Source of the DNA: JBCCFX01 sp039029515
Lineage (GTDB): Bacteria; Planctomycetota; Phycisphaerae; Phycisphaerales; SM1A02
NCBI GenBank assembly: GCA_039029515.1
Contig: JBCCFX010000028.1
Coordinates: 1-26,119, forward strand
Direction of reading: 5' to 3'
DNA: 26,119 nucleotides
Shown here: positions 1 to 7,949 of the stretch, one piece after another
Numbering within the stretch: position 1 is the first letter of the stretch
Layout of the letters: each line of letters begins with the position of its first letter
Notes under the pieces: generated by a model
Seen by the model: only the letters and a program-made list of their open reading frames with translations
What the model was told of the DNA's origin: nothing
Databases searched by the model: none
Program-made: the position numbers and the translations under genes

Positions 1-2
1 CC

Positions 3-656
3 AAGCAGGTTGACACCCTCTGCAACGATCTTGTCAACGCGTATCAGGAACTCTCAGACCAAATGGGTGAAGTCGCACTGGCCACGGAATTTCGAACGCT
101 CATGCGTCAGGAACTCGACGTCGAGGAACTGCTGCGCACGATGCTCGAATACCTCCTCACGAAGACCGGCCCCACGAACGCCGCCGTGTTCCTTCCCGAT
201 GCCGAAGGCCAATACAGCCTCGGTGCATACGTGAACTATGACTGTCCTCGCGACAGCGTCGCAGTCCTGCTCGACCATCTCAGCGAAGTCATCTGCCCCA
301 GTCTCGCCGTCGAGACCGGCATCGTGAGCTTCAACGAGGTCGACGACTTCAGCGCATGGGCCGGCGAAGATGCGGATTTCCTCGCGGATTCCAACGTCAT
401 CGCCTACGGATGTCATCACGAAGGTGACTGCATGGCCGTCGTCGTGCTCTACCGTGATGCGTCAACGCCATATGACGCGGACACGCCGACCATGATCGAC
501 ACGATGCGCATGATCTTCGCGGAGCAGCTCGGTCGGATCATTCGGATTCATCATCGTGCCACGCCGCAATGGCCGGCAGAAGCCAGTGACGATACGTACG
601 GCTTCGGCGATTACGACGATGATTTCGATACGGATGATCTTGATCTCGCAGCCTGA
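3..656 (+). CDS. GAF-domain signalling protein, 3' part (5' end outside window)
   Basis: The frame is open from base 3 to the TGA at 654-656, so the gene begins before the window. The ATG at 63 is internal: the 20 codons before it read as a helical, coiled-coil-like segment (KQVDTLCNDLVNAYQELSDQ) that continues into the downstream helix. After this helix comes a region resembling a divergent GAF domain: a 'LLRTMLEYLLTKTGPTNAAVFLPD' type start, a central beta/alpha part, and a closing 'GDCMAVVVLYRD' strand followed by a helix. The last 25 residues are rich in Asp, Gly and Tyr and look disordered. GAF domains bind small ligands or mediate signalling, but no output domain (kinase, cyclase, HTH) is visible in this part. 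It converges on the glycan operon and is probably unrelated to it. The fold call is by pattern only. Confidence 0.72.
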   Translation, partial: KQVDTLCNDLVNAYQELSDQMGEVALATEFRTLMRQELDVEELLRTMLEYLLTKTGPTNAAVFLPDAEGQYSLGAYVNYDCPRDSVAVLLDHLSEVICPSLAVETGIVSFNEVDDFSAWAGEDADFLADSNVIAYGCHHEGDCMAVVVLYRDASTPYDADTPTMIDTMRMIFAEQLGRIIRIHHRATPQWPAEASDDTYGFGDYDDDFDTDDLDLAA

Positions 657-723
657 TCAATCATCGGACCACATCTGAAGCAATCGCACGATCATGTGAT
701 GTCACGCGCGACCGCCCGCATCA

Positions 724-750
724 GCCATCGTTCGCCAATGGCGATGATGG
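724..750. terminator. Possible weak hairpin between convergent genes
   Basis: The 94-bp gap between two convergent genes contains an imperfect inverted repeat around TCGCCAATGGCGA, flanked by CCATCG and CGATG. It has no T-tract on either side, so it is not a classical intrinsic terminator. It is listed because two transcripts must end in this gap and it is the only secondary structure I see there. Confidence 0.25.
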
Positions 751-2181
751 TCAGTGCGAAGAAGGTCGAAGGACGGTTCGAATGGTCTGCGCGATGATCC
801 AGAGATCCATACGCCACGATCGCTGGTGAATATACGCCAGGTCGAAGCGGATCCACTCTTCAAAATCCGTCAACGGCTCGCGTGTGCGCTTGACCTGCCA
901 GAGGCCGGTCAGACCCGGGCGCACGCTGAGGCGAGCTTCCCGCCACGTCGGACAGAACTGATTTTCACGATCGGGACTCGGGCGCGGCCCGACGACGCTC
1001 ATGTCGCCGCAGAGGATGTTCCAGAACTGCGGCCACTCATCGATGTGCAATGTGCGCATCCAGCGCCCGCATCGAAGCACGCGCGGATCGTTGCGAACAT
1101 GGAACTGCGGGCCGTCGGACGCATTCTCGGTGGCGAGTTCGCGCTTCATCGCTTCGGCATCACGACACATCGTGCGGAACTTCAGGCAGGTGAACTCTCG
1201 CCCGGCGCGGGATTGCCGTCGGTGCTTGAAGAAGAACGGTCGGCCGTCCTCAAGCATGATCAGCAGCATGAGGATCGGATATATCGGCAGCGTGATGCCC
1301 AGGGCGACCAGGCTGAACACGATGTCGAAGAGACGCTTGCCGAACTCGCCGGTGGGCTCGATGGGCGGTTCGTATGACGCTGTCGGCACGGCATCAGCGG
1401 ACAACGCGATCGGCGTGGTAGCCGCGTCATCATCCGCATCCGTCAGGATGACGGGTCCGATGATGAACGCATCCGCATTGACGACGACATCGCGACCGAT
1501 CCACATCGGACCGATGAGGCGCGCGTTGGCATGCACAGTGCTCGATTCATGACGCCAGATTCCCGGCGCATGCTCAATGATTTGCTGATCAGTGTGCGCG
1601 GCGGGGAGATCGGGAAGTAGTTCCGGAAGCACACGACGTGCGCCATCAAGCGCATCAGCACGCCAGATCATGCCGGCGCGCGTGTCTCGTGCATACTCGT
1701 GCACCATCACCCGCCGCCGAACGTCAATCGAACCTTGTGTGGCATCGGTGGCATGTGACCAGTTGCGGGCGAGCGCGATGTCCTCGGTGAGCAGGACCGC
1801 GCCCGCGGGTCGGCGTTCCGGCTGATACCGCCGGGACAGGCGAATCACGCGTTGGTGATCATCAACTTCGAGTTGTTCACGGTATGCGGGACCACGTTCA
1901 TCGACGAGGTCGACGCGACAAAGCCGGCAGCGACGAAGCAATGTGCCAGCCTGCGACGCGATAGCGGTGCGCACGATGAGGTCATCACGATCGATGAGCA
2001 TATACGCGCCGTGTTCGGAAGCCGGGACCGATTCGCCGGGGCGGACGACGGTGATGCCGCGCATGGCCCAGACTCGATCGTGCAATGCCCGGAGGTCATC
2101 GCCCCAGAGTCGGGATGGTCGGATCGCCTTCGTCGTCGCGGGCGGCGACGTGATCGTGGTCGAAACGGATTGTGTGAGCAC
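751..2181 (-). CDS. Initiating sugar-phosphate transferase (polyprenyl-P glycosylphosphotransferase) with N-terminal nucleotidyltransferase-like/hexapeptide region
   Basis: 476 aa. The C-terminal half (about 283-476) is a bacterial sugar transferase of the WcaJ/EpsL/PglC-like family. Visible are KRLFDI, one hydrophobic segment (284-310), KFRTM (334-338), the DEWPQFWN active-site region (381-388), GDMSVVGPRP (392-401) and RPGLTGLWQV (421-430). Such enzymes move a sugar-1-phosphate from a nucleotide sugar to undecaprenyl phosphate at the inner membrane, the first step of glycan assembly. The usual four N-terminal transmembrane helices and CoA-binding-like domain are absent. Residues 30-195 instead resemble a degenerate sugar nucleotidyltransferase, and 205-248 read as hexapeptide repeats (VHANARLIGPMWIGRDVVVNA). 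The start is a GTG two bases after the stop of the upstream Wzz-like gene, which suggests translational coupling; there is no strong SD. It is the last gene of the operon. The family call is secure; the sugar is unknown. Confidence 0.92.
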   Translation of the reverse strand: MLTQSVSTTITSPPATTKAIRPSRLWGDDLRALHDRVWAMRGITVVRPGESVPASEHGAYMLIDRDDLIVRTAIASQAGTLLRRCRLCRVDLVDERGPAYREQLEVDDHQRVIRLSRRYQPERRPAGAVLLTEDIALARNWSHATDATQGSIDVRRRVMVHEYARDTRAGMIWRADALDGARRVLPELLPDLPAAHTDQQIIEHAPGIWRHESSTVHANARLIGPMWIGRDVVVNADAFIIGPVILTDADDDAATTPIALSADAVPTASYEPPIEPTGEFGKRLFDIVFSLVALGITLPIYPILMLLIMLEDGRPFFFKHRRQSRAGREFTCLKFRTMCRDAEAMKRELATENASDGPQFHVRNDPRVLRCGRWMRTLHIDEWPQFWNILCGDMSVVGPRPSPDRENQFCPTWREARLSVRPGLTGLWQVKRTREPLTDFEEWIRFDLAYIHQRSWRMDLWIIAQTIRTVLRPSSH

Positions 2182-2183
2182 GT

Positions 2184-4364
2184 TCAGGCAGCCTGTTGAT
2201 GCGTGTGCGTCGTTGGAGCGCCGATTCGTCCTGCGGTCGCGGTGGCGACAGAGAAGTCACTCGGCGCATCGACGAATCGAATGTTGGCGGTTCGTTCATC
2301 GCGTGCGGGAGCAACGGACTTGACTCGGTCGAGATCGCGGGCAGAGGCTCGGTTGAACACGACGGCCGGAATGGTGATGCCGAGTCGATCCAGTTGCTGC
2401 AGGCAACGCTTGAATCGGCGCGTTTGCTGGTCACGGCTGACCACCAGCACAACTCGATCCGCCGCTGCGGACACGACCGGTGCTTCGACGCTGTCCGCGA
2501 GCGAACCGGTGTCGATGATGATCGACTCGAACCGATCGCGAATGCCATCGAGCAGCCAGGCAAGTCGGTCGCGACCGATGTCCTCAGGCGAAACATTGTT
2601 CTGATGACCAATGGGGAGCACCCACAGGTCGTGATAGCGCGTTTCGTGAACTTCGCCACCGTCGTTGCCGGTGCCGATCGCTTCGCACAACCCTGCCTTG
2701 CCACGCAGGCCAAGCTGCGCCGTCAGTGCGGCATCGCTCATGTCTGCATCAATCAGCAGCGTTCGACGACCCGCGGATGCAGATGACATCGCCAGGCCGA
2801 GCGCAAGGCTCGTCCGGCCATCGCCACGCGAAGGGCTGGTGACCGTATACACCGGCGTACCACTTGTCGATTGCTGAAGCTCGAGGGTGTTCCGTAACTG
2901 ATGCACGCCGTGCTCGGCCATGTGATGCGCGACATCGTGCTTGCCTGTCAGGCGCGGCAGCACCGCGAGCAGCGATGACTCATCGACGTAGCGACCGAGT
3001 TCATCCACATAGCGAAGGCGCGAATCCGTTGCGCCCGCAACCATGATCAGCATCAAGCCGATCGAGGTGCCGAGGATCGCACCGGCAGCAGCCAGGCCGA
3101 TACGACGGTCAACGACCGGCGTAATCGGGAAGTCCGCGGCGGCGGCGATCGTGACGCGTTCCGTCGTCGGACGGCTTGCTTCGACGTCCAGTTCATCAAG
3201 ACGCTGTCGCGTCAGCTGGAGTCGCTGCTGTGTTTCGCTTTGTCGTTCCTGTAGACCGTGCAGTTCGACCATCTTCGTCCCGAGCGAAGCCGCTGCGGTT
3301 TGGAGGTCATGACGGATCTCGTCGTAGCGGTCAGTCAGGCGATCGAGTCGCGCCATCGCGGCGCCCTGATTCGCCATCATGTCGCTGGACGACGGTGCAT
3401 CCGACTCACGCAAGTTGAGTTCGATGCGAACCGCTTCAAGCTGACGCGCGAGTTCACGGATGATCGGGTGACGCGGACCGTACTTCCGATTCCAGCTGTC
3501 GATCTCCGCGATGATGGACTGTTCGCGAACGCGAAGTTCCGTGAGTGCATTGTCGGCCGCGGCGAAGTTGATCGGCGCGTTTGACACGATGTCGATGTTC
3601 GGCGAGCCGTCGAGCAGCGATGTGCGCGCGAGATCCAGCTCGGCGAGCTTCTGATCCACCGCCATGAGCTGCTTCACGGTGCTGTCGTGCATCTGCTCGA
3701 TCGCTTCAACGCCGTACTGGTCAGACGCGGTCAGCATCTGCGTGCGAATCTCGGCAAGTTCGGACTGCAACTCGGCATCACGTGCACGGAGCGTCTCTTC
3801 CTTCGCTTCGTACGAGATGTGATCCGGATCACTGTAGCCGTTGTCGAATGCATACAGAATGCCATTGACCGCAGCCTGTGCCAGCGACGGTTCCTGATGA
3901 CGGACGGCAACGGAGATGACCTGCTCACCACGCGGACGCTTGACGCTCATCGAGTTCTCGAGCGCGACAATGCCTTTGTTGCCGCGCGGCCACGCGGTGC
4001 CTTTCAGGTACGGCGAATCAAGCGCTGCGGTCAGGACCTGCCGGCTTGTGAGGAACGTCGCCTGAGCGGAGACGAACGCATCAAAGTTCGGCGGGAGCTG
4101 GTTCTCCTGGCTTTCGTAGAGAATCGGCGGCAGTGCGCCGGCAACTCGCACGAGACCATTGCTCTCGTAGAGCGGTGTCGCCGCGGTATACCCTGCGTAT
4201 CCGCCGGCAGCACCGAGAATGATCGCGGCGACGATGGCTTGTGCCCATCGGCCGCGCAGGGTGCGTCGTGCGAATGTGATCGGGTCGAATGCCGTGGTGT
4301 CGGCACTGGATTCCGCGATCAGCTCGTACCGAAACGATGAGTTGCCTGTCGTTTGATCACGCAC
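2184..4364 (-). CDS. Wzz/GumC-type chain-length protein fused to BY-kinase-like P-loop domain (degenerate Walker A)
   Basis: 726 aa from a GTG at 4362-4364, chosen because AAGGAGG lies five bases upstream; an in-frame ATG at 4418 has no such site. A Wzz domain starts after the first membrane helix (about 41-60). A long periplasmic helical region follows (about 180-395, heptad-rich, with the family-typical KYGPRHPIIRELARQL at 294-309), then a second membrane helix (422-445) and a cytoplasmic P-loop ATPase domain (about 500-690). Relatives set polysaccharide chain length and drive export. Walker A' (LLIDAD, 536-541) and Walker B (IIIDT, 615-619) are present. Walker A reads SRGDGRTS, so the invariant Lys is Arg517 and the usual Pro is Arg. 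No tyrosine cluster occurs at the C-terminus. The kinase activity may therefore be lost, leaving a structural copolymerase. A 132-bp gap separates it from the preceding GT4 gene. Confidence 0.92.
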   Translation of the reverse strand: MRDQTTGNSSFRYELIAESSADTTAFDPITFARRTLRGRWAQAIVAAIILGAAGGYAGYTAATPLYESNGLVRVAGALPPILYESQENQLPPNFDAFVSAQATFLTSRQVLTAALDSPYLKGTAWPRGNKGIVALENSMSVKRPRGEQVISVAVRHQEPSLAQAAVNGILYAFDNGYSDPDHISYEAKEETLRARDAELQSELAEIRTQMLTASDQYGVEAIEQMHDSTVKQLMAVDQKLAELDLARTSLLDGSPNIDIVSNAPINFAAADNALTELRVREQSIIAEIDSWNRKYGPRHPIIRELARQLEAVRIELNLRESDAPSSSDMMANQGAAMARLDRLTDRYDEIRHDLQTAAASLGTKMVELHGLQERQSETQQRLQLTRQRLDELDVEASRPTTERVTIAAAADFPITPVVDRRIGLAAAGAILGTSIGLMLIMVAGATDSRLRYVDELGRYVDESSLLAVLPRLTGKHDVAHHMAEHGVHQLRNTLELQQSTSGTPVYTVTSPSRGDGRTSLALGLAMSSASAGRRTLLIDADMSDAALTAQLGLRGKAGLCEAIGTGNDGGEVHETRYHDLWVLPIGHQNNVSPEDIGRDRLAWLLDGIRDRFESIIIDTGSLADSVEAPVVSAAADRVVLVVSRDQQTRRFKRCLQQLDRLGITIPAVVFNRASARDLDRVKSVAPARDERTANIRFVDAPSDFSVATATAGRIGAPTTHTHQQAA

Positions 4365-4369
4365 AGGAG

Positions 4370-4376
4370 CCTCCTT
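4370..4376 (-). promoter_or_regulatory. Strong Shine-Dalgarno AAGGAGG fixing the GTG start of the Wzz-like gene
   Basis: On the minus strand the sequence is AAGGAGG, then CTCCT, then GTG, i.e. a full-consensus site at five-base spacing. It is the best ribosome site in the operon. Directly 5' of it (4378-4393) is a small inverted repeat, CCCGG/CCGGG with a six-base loop, which could modulate access to the site. Confidence 0.75.
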
Positions 4377-4496
4377 GCCCGGACATAGCCGGGGCGTGGG
4401 TGTGAATCGATGACGCACGGCGTCGACGATTCTCGCCAGGACGAGCGCAGACCTGTCGTTCGGTGATCAACACTGAATGAATAGGAGTCATGCAAG

Positions 4497-6695
4497 TCAT
4501 GGCAGTTCTCTCGAAAGCGATGCATTGGCAGCGGGGTCCGATAGACATCTGCCAGCGCTGACGACCGCATCGGCGATATTCGAACCCGTCTTCACCTCGG
4601 CCCGCTGAGTTATCACAGATCGCACAATCAGTGCGCCTGATTCCACCCGCGCACCTGGCATGATGATCGAGTCCCGAACAACCGCATCCCGGGCGACATC
4701 CGCCGTCGGGCAGATCAATGAGCCATCCTCAGGCGATGCCTGAGACGGCGAATCGTGGGCAATCCGACGCACCGCTCGGAGCAGATCGGTGCGGGTGCGA
4801 ATCGACACAAGTCCCTGACCAGCAAGGCCATGCGTGCGCACCGTCGCGCCGTGCTCCAGCAGATTCGCAATCCACTGTTCCTTGAGGTCGATGTAGCCGC
4901 GGTCCGGCACATCCATCAGCGCATCCACCCGAGCGACGTAAATCCCCGCAGGTGAACCGTCAGGATTGCGTCCGATCGTCAGCGCTGCATCGTGCGCCGC
5001 GTGATCGCGAATCAACGCGCCAATATCAGTTATCGGAAGTCGTGATGCCTCTGCGATCAACACGGATGACGGTGCGGACAACTCGCGACACACGTCGGCC
5101 ACGACGCCCGCTGGCCCGCGGAACGGTTGCGGTTCCCGTTCGATCGTCACCTTCGCATCGGCGTTGCGCGGTGGCCACGGCGGCGGCCCGTGCACACCAT
5201 GCACGACGCGCAGGTTCATCGTTGCACTGATCGCATCAAGCTGATGACGCCAGTATTCAAGCAGCGTCATGGAGCGCGTGACGTGCAGATCCAGCAGCGA
5301 ACTGCCGCACTGCACGACAAGCGGCGACGGTTGCAGACCGCCATCGAGCAGAATGCACACGTTCGGTACGCCGTGTGCACGCGGCGTTGGCCTCTCCGGG
5401 CGCGCTTCGGTTCGCTCTCGAGGTGTCGATGAACACGGCACGGTGAGAATGACCGGCGGTTCACTTGGTTCGGCAAGCCGGAATGGTGTTTCGGGCCGGA
5501 GGCCGCGATCGGCAAGCGTGTTGAGAATCGTCTGCGCTTTCGTCGGCCATGATTGACCATGCACCGCGGACTGACGACGCGACGCATCGCCGGGATCTGC
5601 GAGTGCCTGACGAATCGCATCGGCAAAGTCGTCGGCTGAACGTGCGGATGACACGAGCGCATCGTAACGACGGAGTTCCGGGAACGGCGTCGACACAACC
5701 GGTCGGCCAACCGCGAGGTATTCCTTCAGCTTCACGGGATTGCACGCCTGAATCCACGATCCGGTACGCCACGGCATAATCAGCACATCGCACGCCGCCA
5801 TGTAGGCATGCACATCGTCGTACGAGCGTTGGCCAAGGTGATGCACATTCGGCGCATCGCACCAATGTGCTGGCAACGAGCATGACCCGACCAGGATGAA
5901 CTGGACGTCCGGGAGCGTGTTGACGACGTTACAAAACAGGTTCGGATCAAACGTGTGTGAATCGATGCCGCCGACGAATCCGACACGTGGACGAGGAATC
6001 TCACGAAGGTCATCAGGTTCTGCCGCGGCATCGGCGGACAGAAATCGCTCTTCATCGAGTCCGTGATCGATCAGCACCGCGCATTGGCATTGATTTCGCT
6101 CGCTGCCATGGAGATGGCTGGCGCAGAACACGGTGACGTCTGCGTGCGCCTTCAGCCAGGCGTCATCGCGCTCAATGCGTTCTCGAGAGACATCGGGGAA
6201 CGACTCATACCGGTCCGTTCGCTGGTAGACGAGGCCGACATGCGGAATGTCACGGAGGACTTCAGCGGCGGTCGGGACCGTGATCCAGACGAGCGGCCGG
6301 TGCATGCCGAGCGCCCGCGCGTGCCGCCTGATCTGGTACTGCAGCATTGGGCCGGTTAATCGCATGCCGGTCGGTCCGGGCAGGACGAACGGGCTCACGA
6401 CGTGAAAGTTCTCATCCACGGTCGTTCGGCCGTGCGAGATCGATCGGAGTTTCCGGGTGATTCGGCGCGCGAACATACCGCCCTTGCGCGCCCGAGGCGT
6501 ACGCATCCCGATCGAGTTCACGAACAGCACAGGTAAGCCGCGCGCGAGCTCGCGCATGATGCGAATGTCGTAGTGGCCGCGGTTGTGATACCACCAGTCT
6601 TCGCCGGCAAAGCAGATGACACCATCGAACGCGCGAGCGCATGACGCATCGGCGTGCGGGTTCAATCCCGTCGGAATGTCGTGCTGTGGTGTCAT
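4497..6695 (-). CDS. GT4-type glycosyltransferase fused to nucleotidyltransferase-like domain and hexapeptide repeats
   Basis: About 732 aa from the ATG at 6693-6695; an in-frame TTG at 6710 is an alternative, and neither has a convincing SD. Residues about 25-395 are a GT-B glycosyltransferase. The N-terminal Rossmann part carries FAGEDWWYHNRGHYDIRI. The C-terminal part carries RPRVGFVGGID, FILVG and the donor-binding segment MPWRTGSWIQACNPVKLKEYLA..GRPVVS, which is usual for family 4 enzymes. A Pro/Arg-rich linker (about 405-445) leads to a region (about 445-645) laid out like a sugar nucleotidyltransferase (VCILLDGG at its start, then alternating strands and helices) but lacking the GxGTRL..K signature. 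Residues 660-715 are hexapeptide-like (CPTADVARDAVVRDSIIMPGA). The enzyme probably adds a sugar to the lipid-linked repeat unit on the cytoplasmic face. The tail may be regulatory or oligomerising. Confidence 0.85.
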   Translation of the reverse strand: MTPQHDIPTGLNPHADASCARAFDGVICFAGEDWWYHNRGHYDIRIMRELARGLPVLFVNSIGMRTPRARKGGMFARRITRKLRSISHGRTTVDENFHVVSPFVLPGPTGMRLTGPMLQYQIRRHARALGMHRPLVWITVPTAAEVLRDIPHVGLVYQRTDRYESFPDVSRERIERDDAWLKAHADVTVFCASHLHGSERNQCQCAVLIDHGLDEERFLSADAAAEPDDLREIPRPRVGFVGGIDSHTFDPNLFCNVVNTLPDVQFILVGSCSLPAHWCDAPNVHHLGQRSYDDVHAYMAACDVLIMPWRTGSWIQACNPVKLKEYLAVGRPVVSTPFPELRRYDALVSSARSADDFADAIRQALADPGDASRRQSAVHGQSWPTKAQTILNTLADRGLRPETPFRLAEPSEPPVILTVPCSSTPRERTEARPERPTPRAHGVPNVCILLDGGLQPSPLVVQCGSSLLDLHVTRSMTLLEYWRHQLDAISATMNLRVVHGVHGPPPWPPRNADAKVTIEREPQPFRGPAGVVADVCRELSAPSSVLIAEASRLPITDIGALIRDHAAHDAALTIGRNPDGSPAGIYVARVDALMDVPDRGYIDLKEQWIANLLEHGATVRTHGLAGQGLVSIRTRTDLLRAVRRIAHDSPSQASPEDGSLICPTADVARDAVVRDSIIMPGARVESGALIVRSVITQRAEVKTGSNIADAVVSAGRCLSDPAANASLSRELP

Positions 6696-6740
6696 GGACC
6701 GACTCGGCAATCGTGGGCGGTCGGACGAATCCGAGCAGAC

Positions 6741-7340
6741 TCACGCGGCGATACGTGGCTCCGGTTCAGGCAACGTCATCGGATACGGAGGCTCAACCGT
6801 TGCGGGCGCCGGCACAGATGTTGGTGCAGTCTGTGCCGTGTCGACATCGGTGGCACTGACGTCGCCGGTCTCGACGAATCGTCGAACGAGATCAAGAAGA
6901 TCGAATGATGCATGCGAGCCGATTCGGGACGGTGCCGTAAGTTCGCGCCACCGCTTCAGATGCCGCACAAGTTCCTTCTCATCCTTCGCCATCGTCAATG
7001 CGTTATGCCGAGCGAAGCGGCGTGCGGTACTGAGTTGGTGGTCGTTGCGCGTCTCACGGAGATCAGCGCGTCGCGGCAGCACGAGAATCGGCCGGGCAAG
7101 TTCAAGCCCGGTGATGATCGTGCCCATACCCGCATGACCCACGACGAGGTCGGCGCTGAACATATGACGCCGATACGCGACGGGTTCGAGGAACCGCGTG
7201 TACGCGCAATGTTTCGGCGTGTACATCCCCGCGCCAATCTGCGCGAAGACTTCAACATCCTTCTGATCCTCCGCCCACGTGTCGGCGGCAGCAATCAATC
7301 GATCAAAGGGCATCTGTGCGCCCACCGTGACGAAAATCAC
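6741..7340 (-). CDS. Alg13/PssE-like glycosyltransferase catalytic subunit (GT28 C-terminal domain)
   Basis: 199 aa. It starts MIFVTVGAQMPFDRLI, the hallmark of the Alg13/EpsF/PssE group, and carries the UDP-sugar-binding glycine segment VVGHAGMGTIITGLELARPILVLPR (66-90) and the following NDHQ. These proteins supply the nucleotide-sugar-binding half of a two-subunit glycosyltransferase and need an Alg14-type partner at the membrane. That partner is the gene immediately upstream, whose stop overlaps this start by four bases (ATGA). After residue 155 there is an unusual 45-residue Ala/Pro/Thr-rich tail, probably disordered. Function as a pair with the neighbour is well supported; donor and acceptor are unknown. 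Confidence 0.9.
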   Translation of the reverse strand: MIFVTVGAQMPFDRLIAAADTWAEDQKDVEVFAQIGAGMYTPKHCAYTRFLEPVAYRRHMFSADLVVGHAGMGTIITGLELARPILVLPRRADLRETRNDHQLSTARRFARHNALTMAKDEKELVRHLKRWRELTAPSRIGSHASFDLLDLVRRFVETGDVSATDVDTAQTAPTSVPAPATVEPPYPMTLPEPEPRIAA

Positions 7341-7828
7341 AGCACACTTCCTCCGTACATCGAGCCTTCTCGGGTGGCGAGTTCAGGCCATTGCGTCAGC
7401 CAGCAGTCGGCGACGCGCCGTGCCTTACGTCCAGACATGGACATCGTGTCCACGTTGGCAATGCTGTCGAGCCAGAGCGTTCTCGCGCCAATCATCTTGC
7501 CAAACGTCATCGCGATCACGCCCGGGGCAGCGCCGGTCGAGACGACAACATTGGGACGCTCGCGAAGCACGATCCACAGCATGCGAATCGTGAGCAGGGC
7601 GAGCGCGAACTTGTTCCAGCGTGTGGCGTCATTGACGACATGAAATCGGTCAGCGCCAATGTCATCACGATAATCGGATTGGACCGTGACATACGCCACA
7701 TCGTGTCCGGCCCAGGCAGGCCGAAGGCGGAGCAACTGCACCCAGTGGCCGCCACCGGAAGCAACGGCAAGGATGCGAGGTGGTCGCGTGTTGTGTGCGT
7801 GATCTCGTGTCGCGTGGGCACGGGACAT
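7337..7828 (-). CDS. Alg14/PssD-like membrane-anchoring subunit of glycosyltransferase
   Basis: 163 aa from the ATG at 7826-7828, which has AAAGGGG seven bases upstream; the frame is open to 7906 but that start lacks an SD. Family features are ILAVASGGGHWVQLLRL (19-35), the FHVVNDATRWNKF region, a hydrophobic segment around 75-90, and VVVSTGAAPGVIAM (95-107) with TLWLDSIANVD after it. In yeast and in streptococcal or rhizobial systems this protein recruits the Alg13-type catalytic subunit to the membrane. The next gene is exactly that subunit and overlaps by four bases. The gene follows a 121-bp non-coding gap, the second-largest inside the operon, holding two inverted repeats, so it may be subject to its own control. 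Confidence 0.88.
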   Translation of the reverse strand: MSRAHATRDHAHNTRPPRILAVASGGGHWVQLLRLRPAWAGHDVAYVTVQSDYRDDIGADRFHVVNDATRWNKFALALLTIRMLWIVLRERPNVVVSTGAAPGVIAMTFGKMIGARTLWLDSIANVDTMSMSGRKARRVADCWLTQWPELATREGSMYGGSVL

Positions 7829-7860
7829 TCGGGGTCCCCTTTCAGGTTCTCTCCCCGACC

Positions 7861-7875
7861 CTCCGCGGTCCGGAG
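7861..7875 (-). repeat. Short inverted repeat upstream of the Alg14-like gene
   Basis: On the minus strand CTCCG-GACCG-CGGAG can form a five-pair hairpin with a five-base loop. It lies between the 18-bp palindrome and the start at 7828. Its role is unknown; a leader structure is possible but unproven. Confidence 0.4.
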
Positions 7876-7897
7876 TTCGATCGGCTTGTCTGAGGGT

Positions 7898-7915
7898 CGA
7901 CTTCACGTGAAGTCG
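7898..7915. repeat. Perfect 18-bp palindrome in an intra-operon gap
   Basis: The sequence CGACTTCACGTGAAGTCG is its own reverse complement over all 18 bases. It sits in the 121-bp gap between the GT2 gene and the Alg14-like gene. As DNA it has the shape of a site for a dimeric regulator. As RNA it would form a seven-pair stem with an ACGT loop. No T-tract follows on the minus strand, so it is not an ordinary terminator. A second, shorter inverted repeat (CTCCG/CGGAG, 7861-7875) lies between it and the ribosome site of the Alg14-like gene. Confidence 0.7.
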
Positions 7916-7949
7916 CGAAACAACGTGCGCAAAGCCACGTCACTTTTCG

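Noticed and set aside
4365..4418. Upstream ATG for the Wzz-like gene
   Set aside because: The full-consensus AAGGAGG is positioned for the GTG at 4362-4364. The extra 18 residues would include the ribosome site itself.
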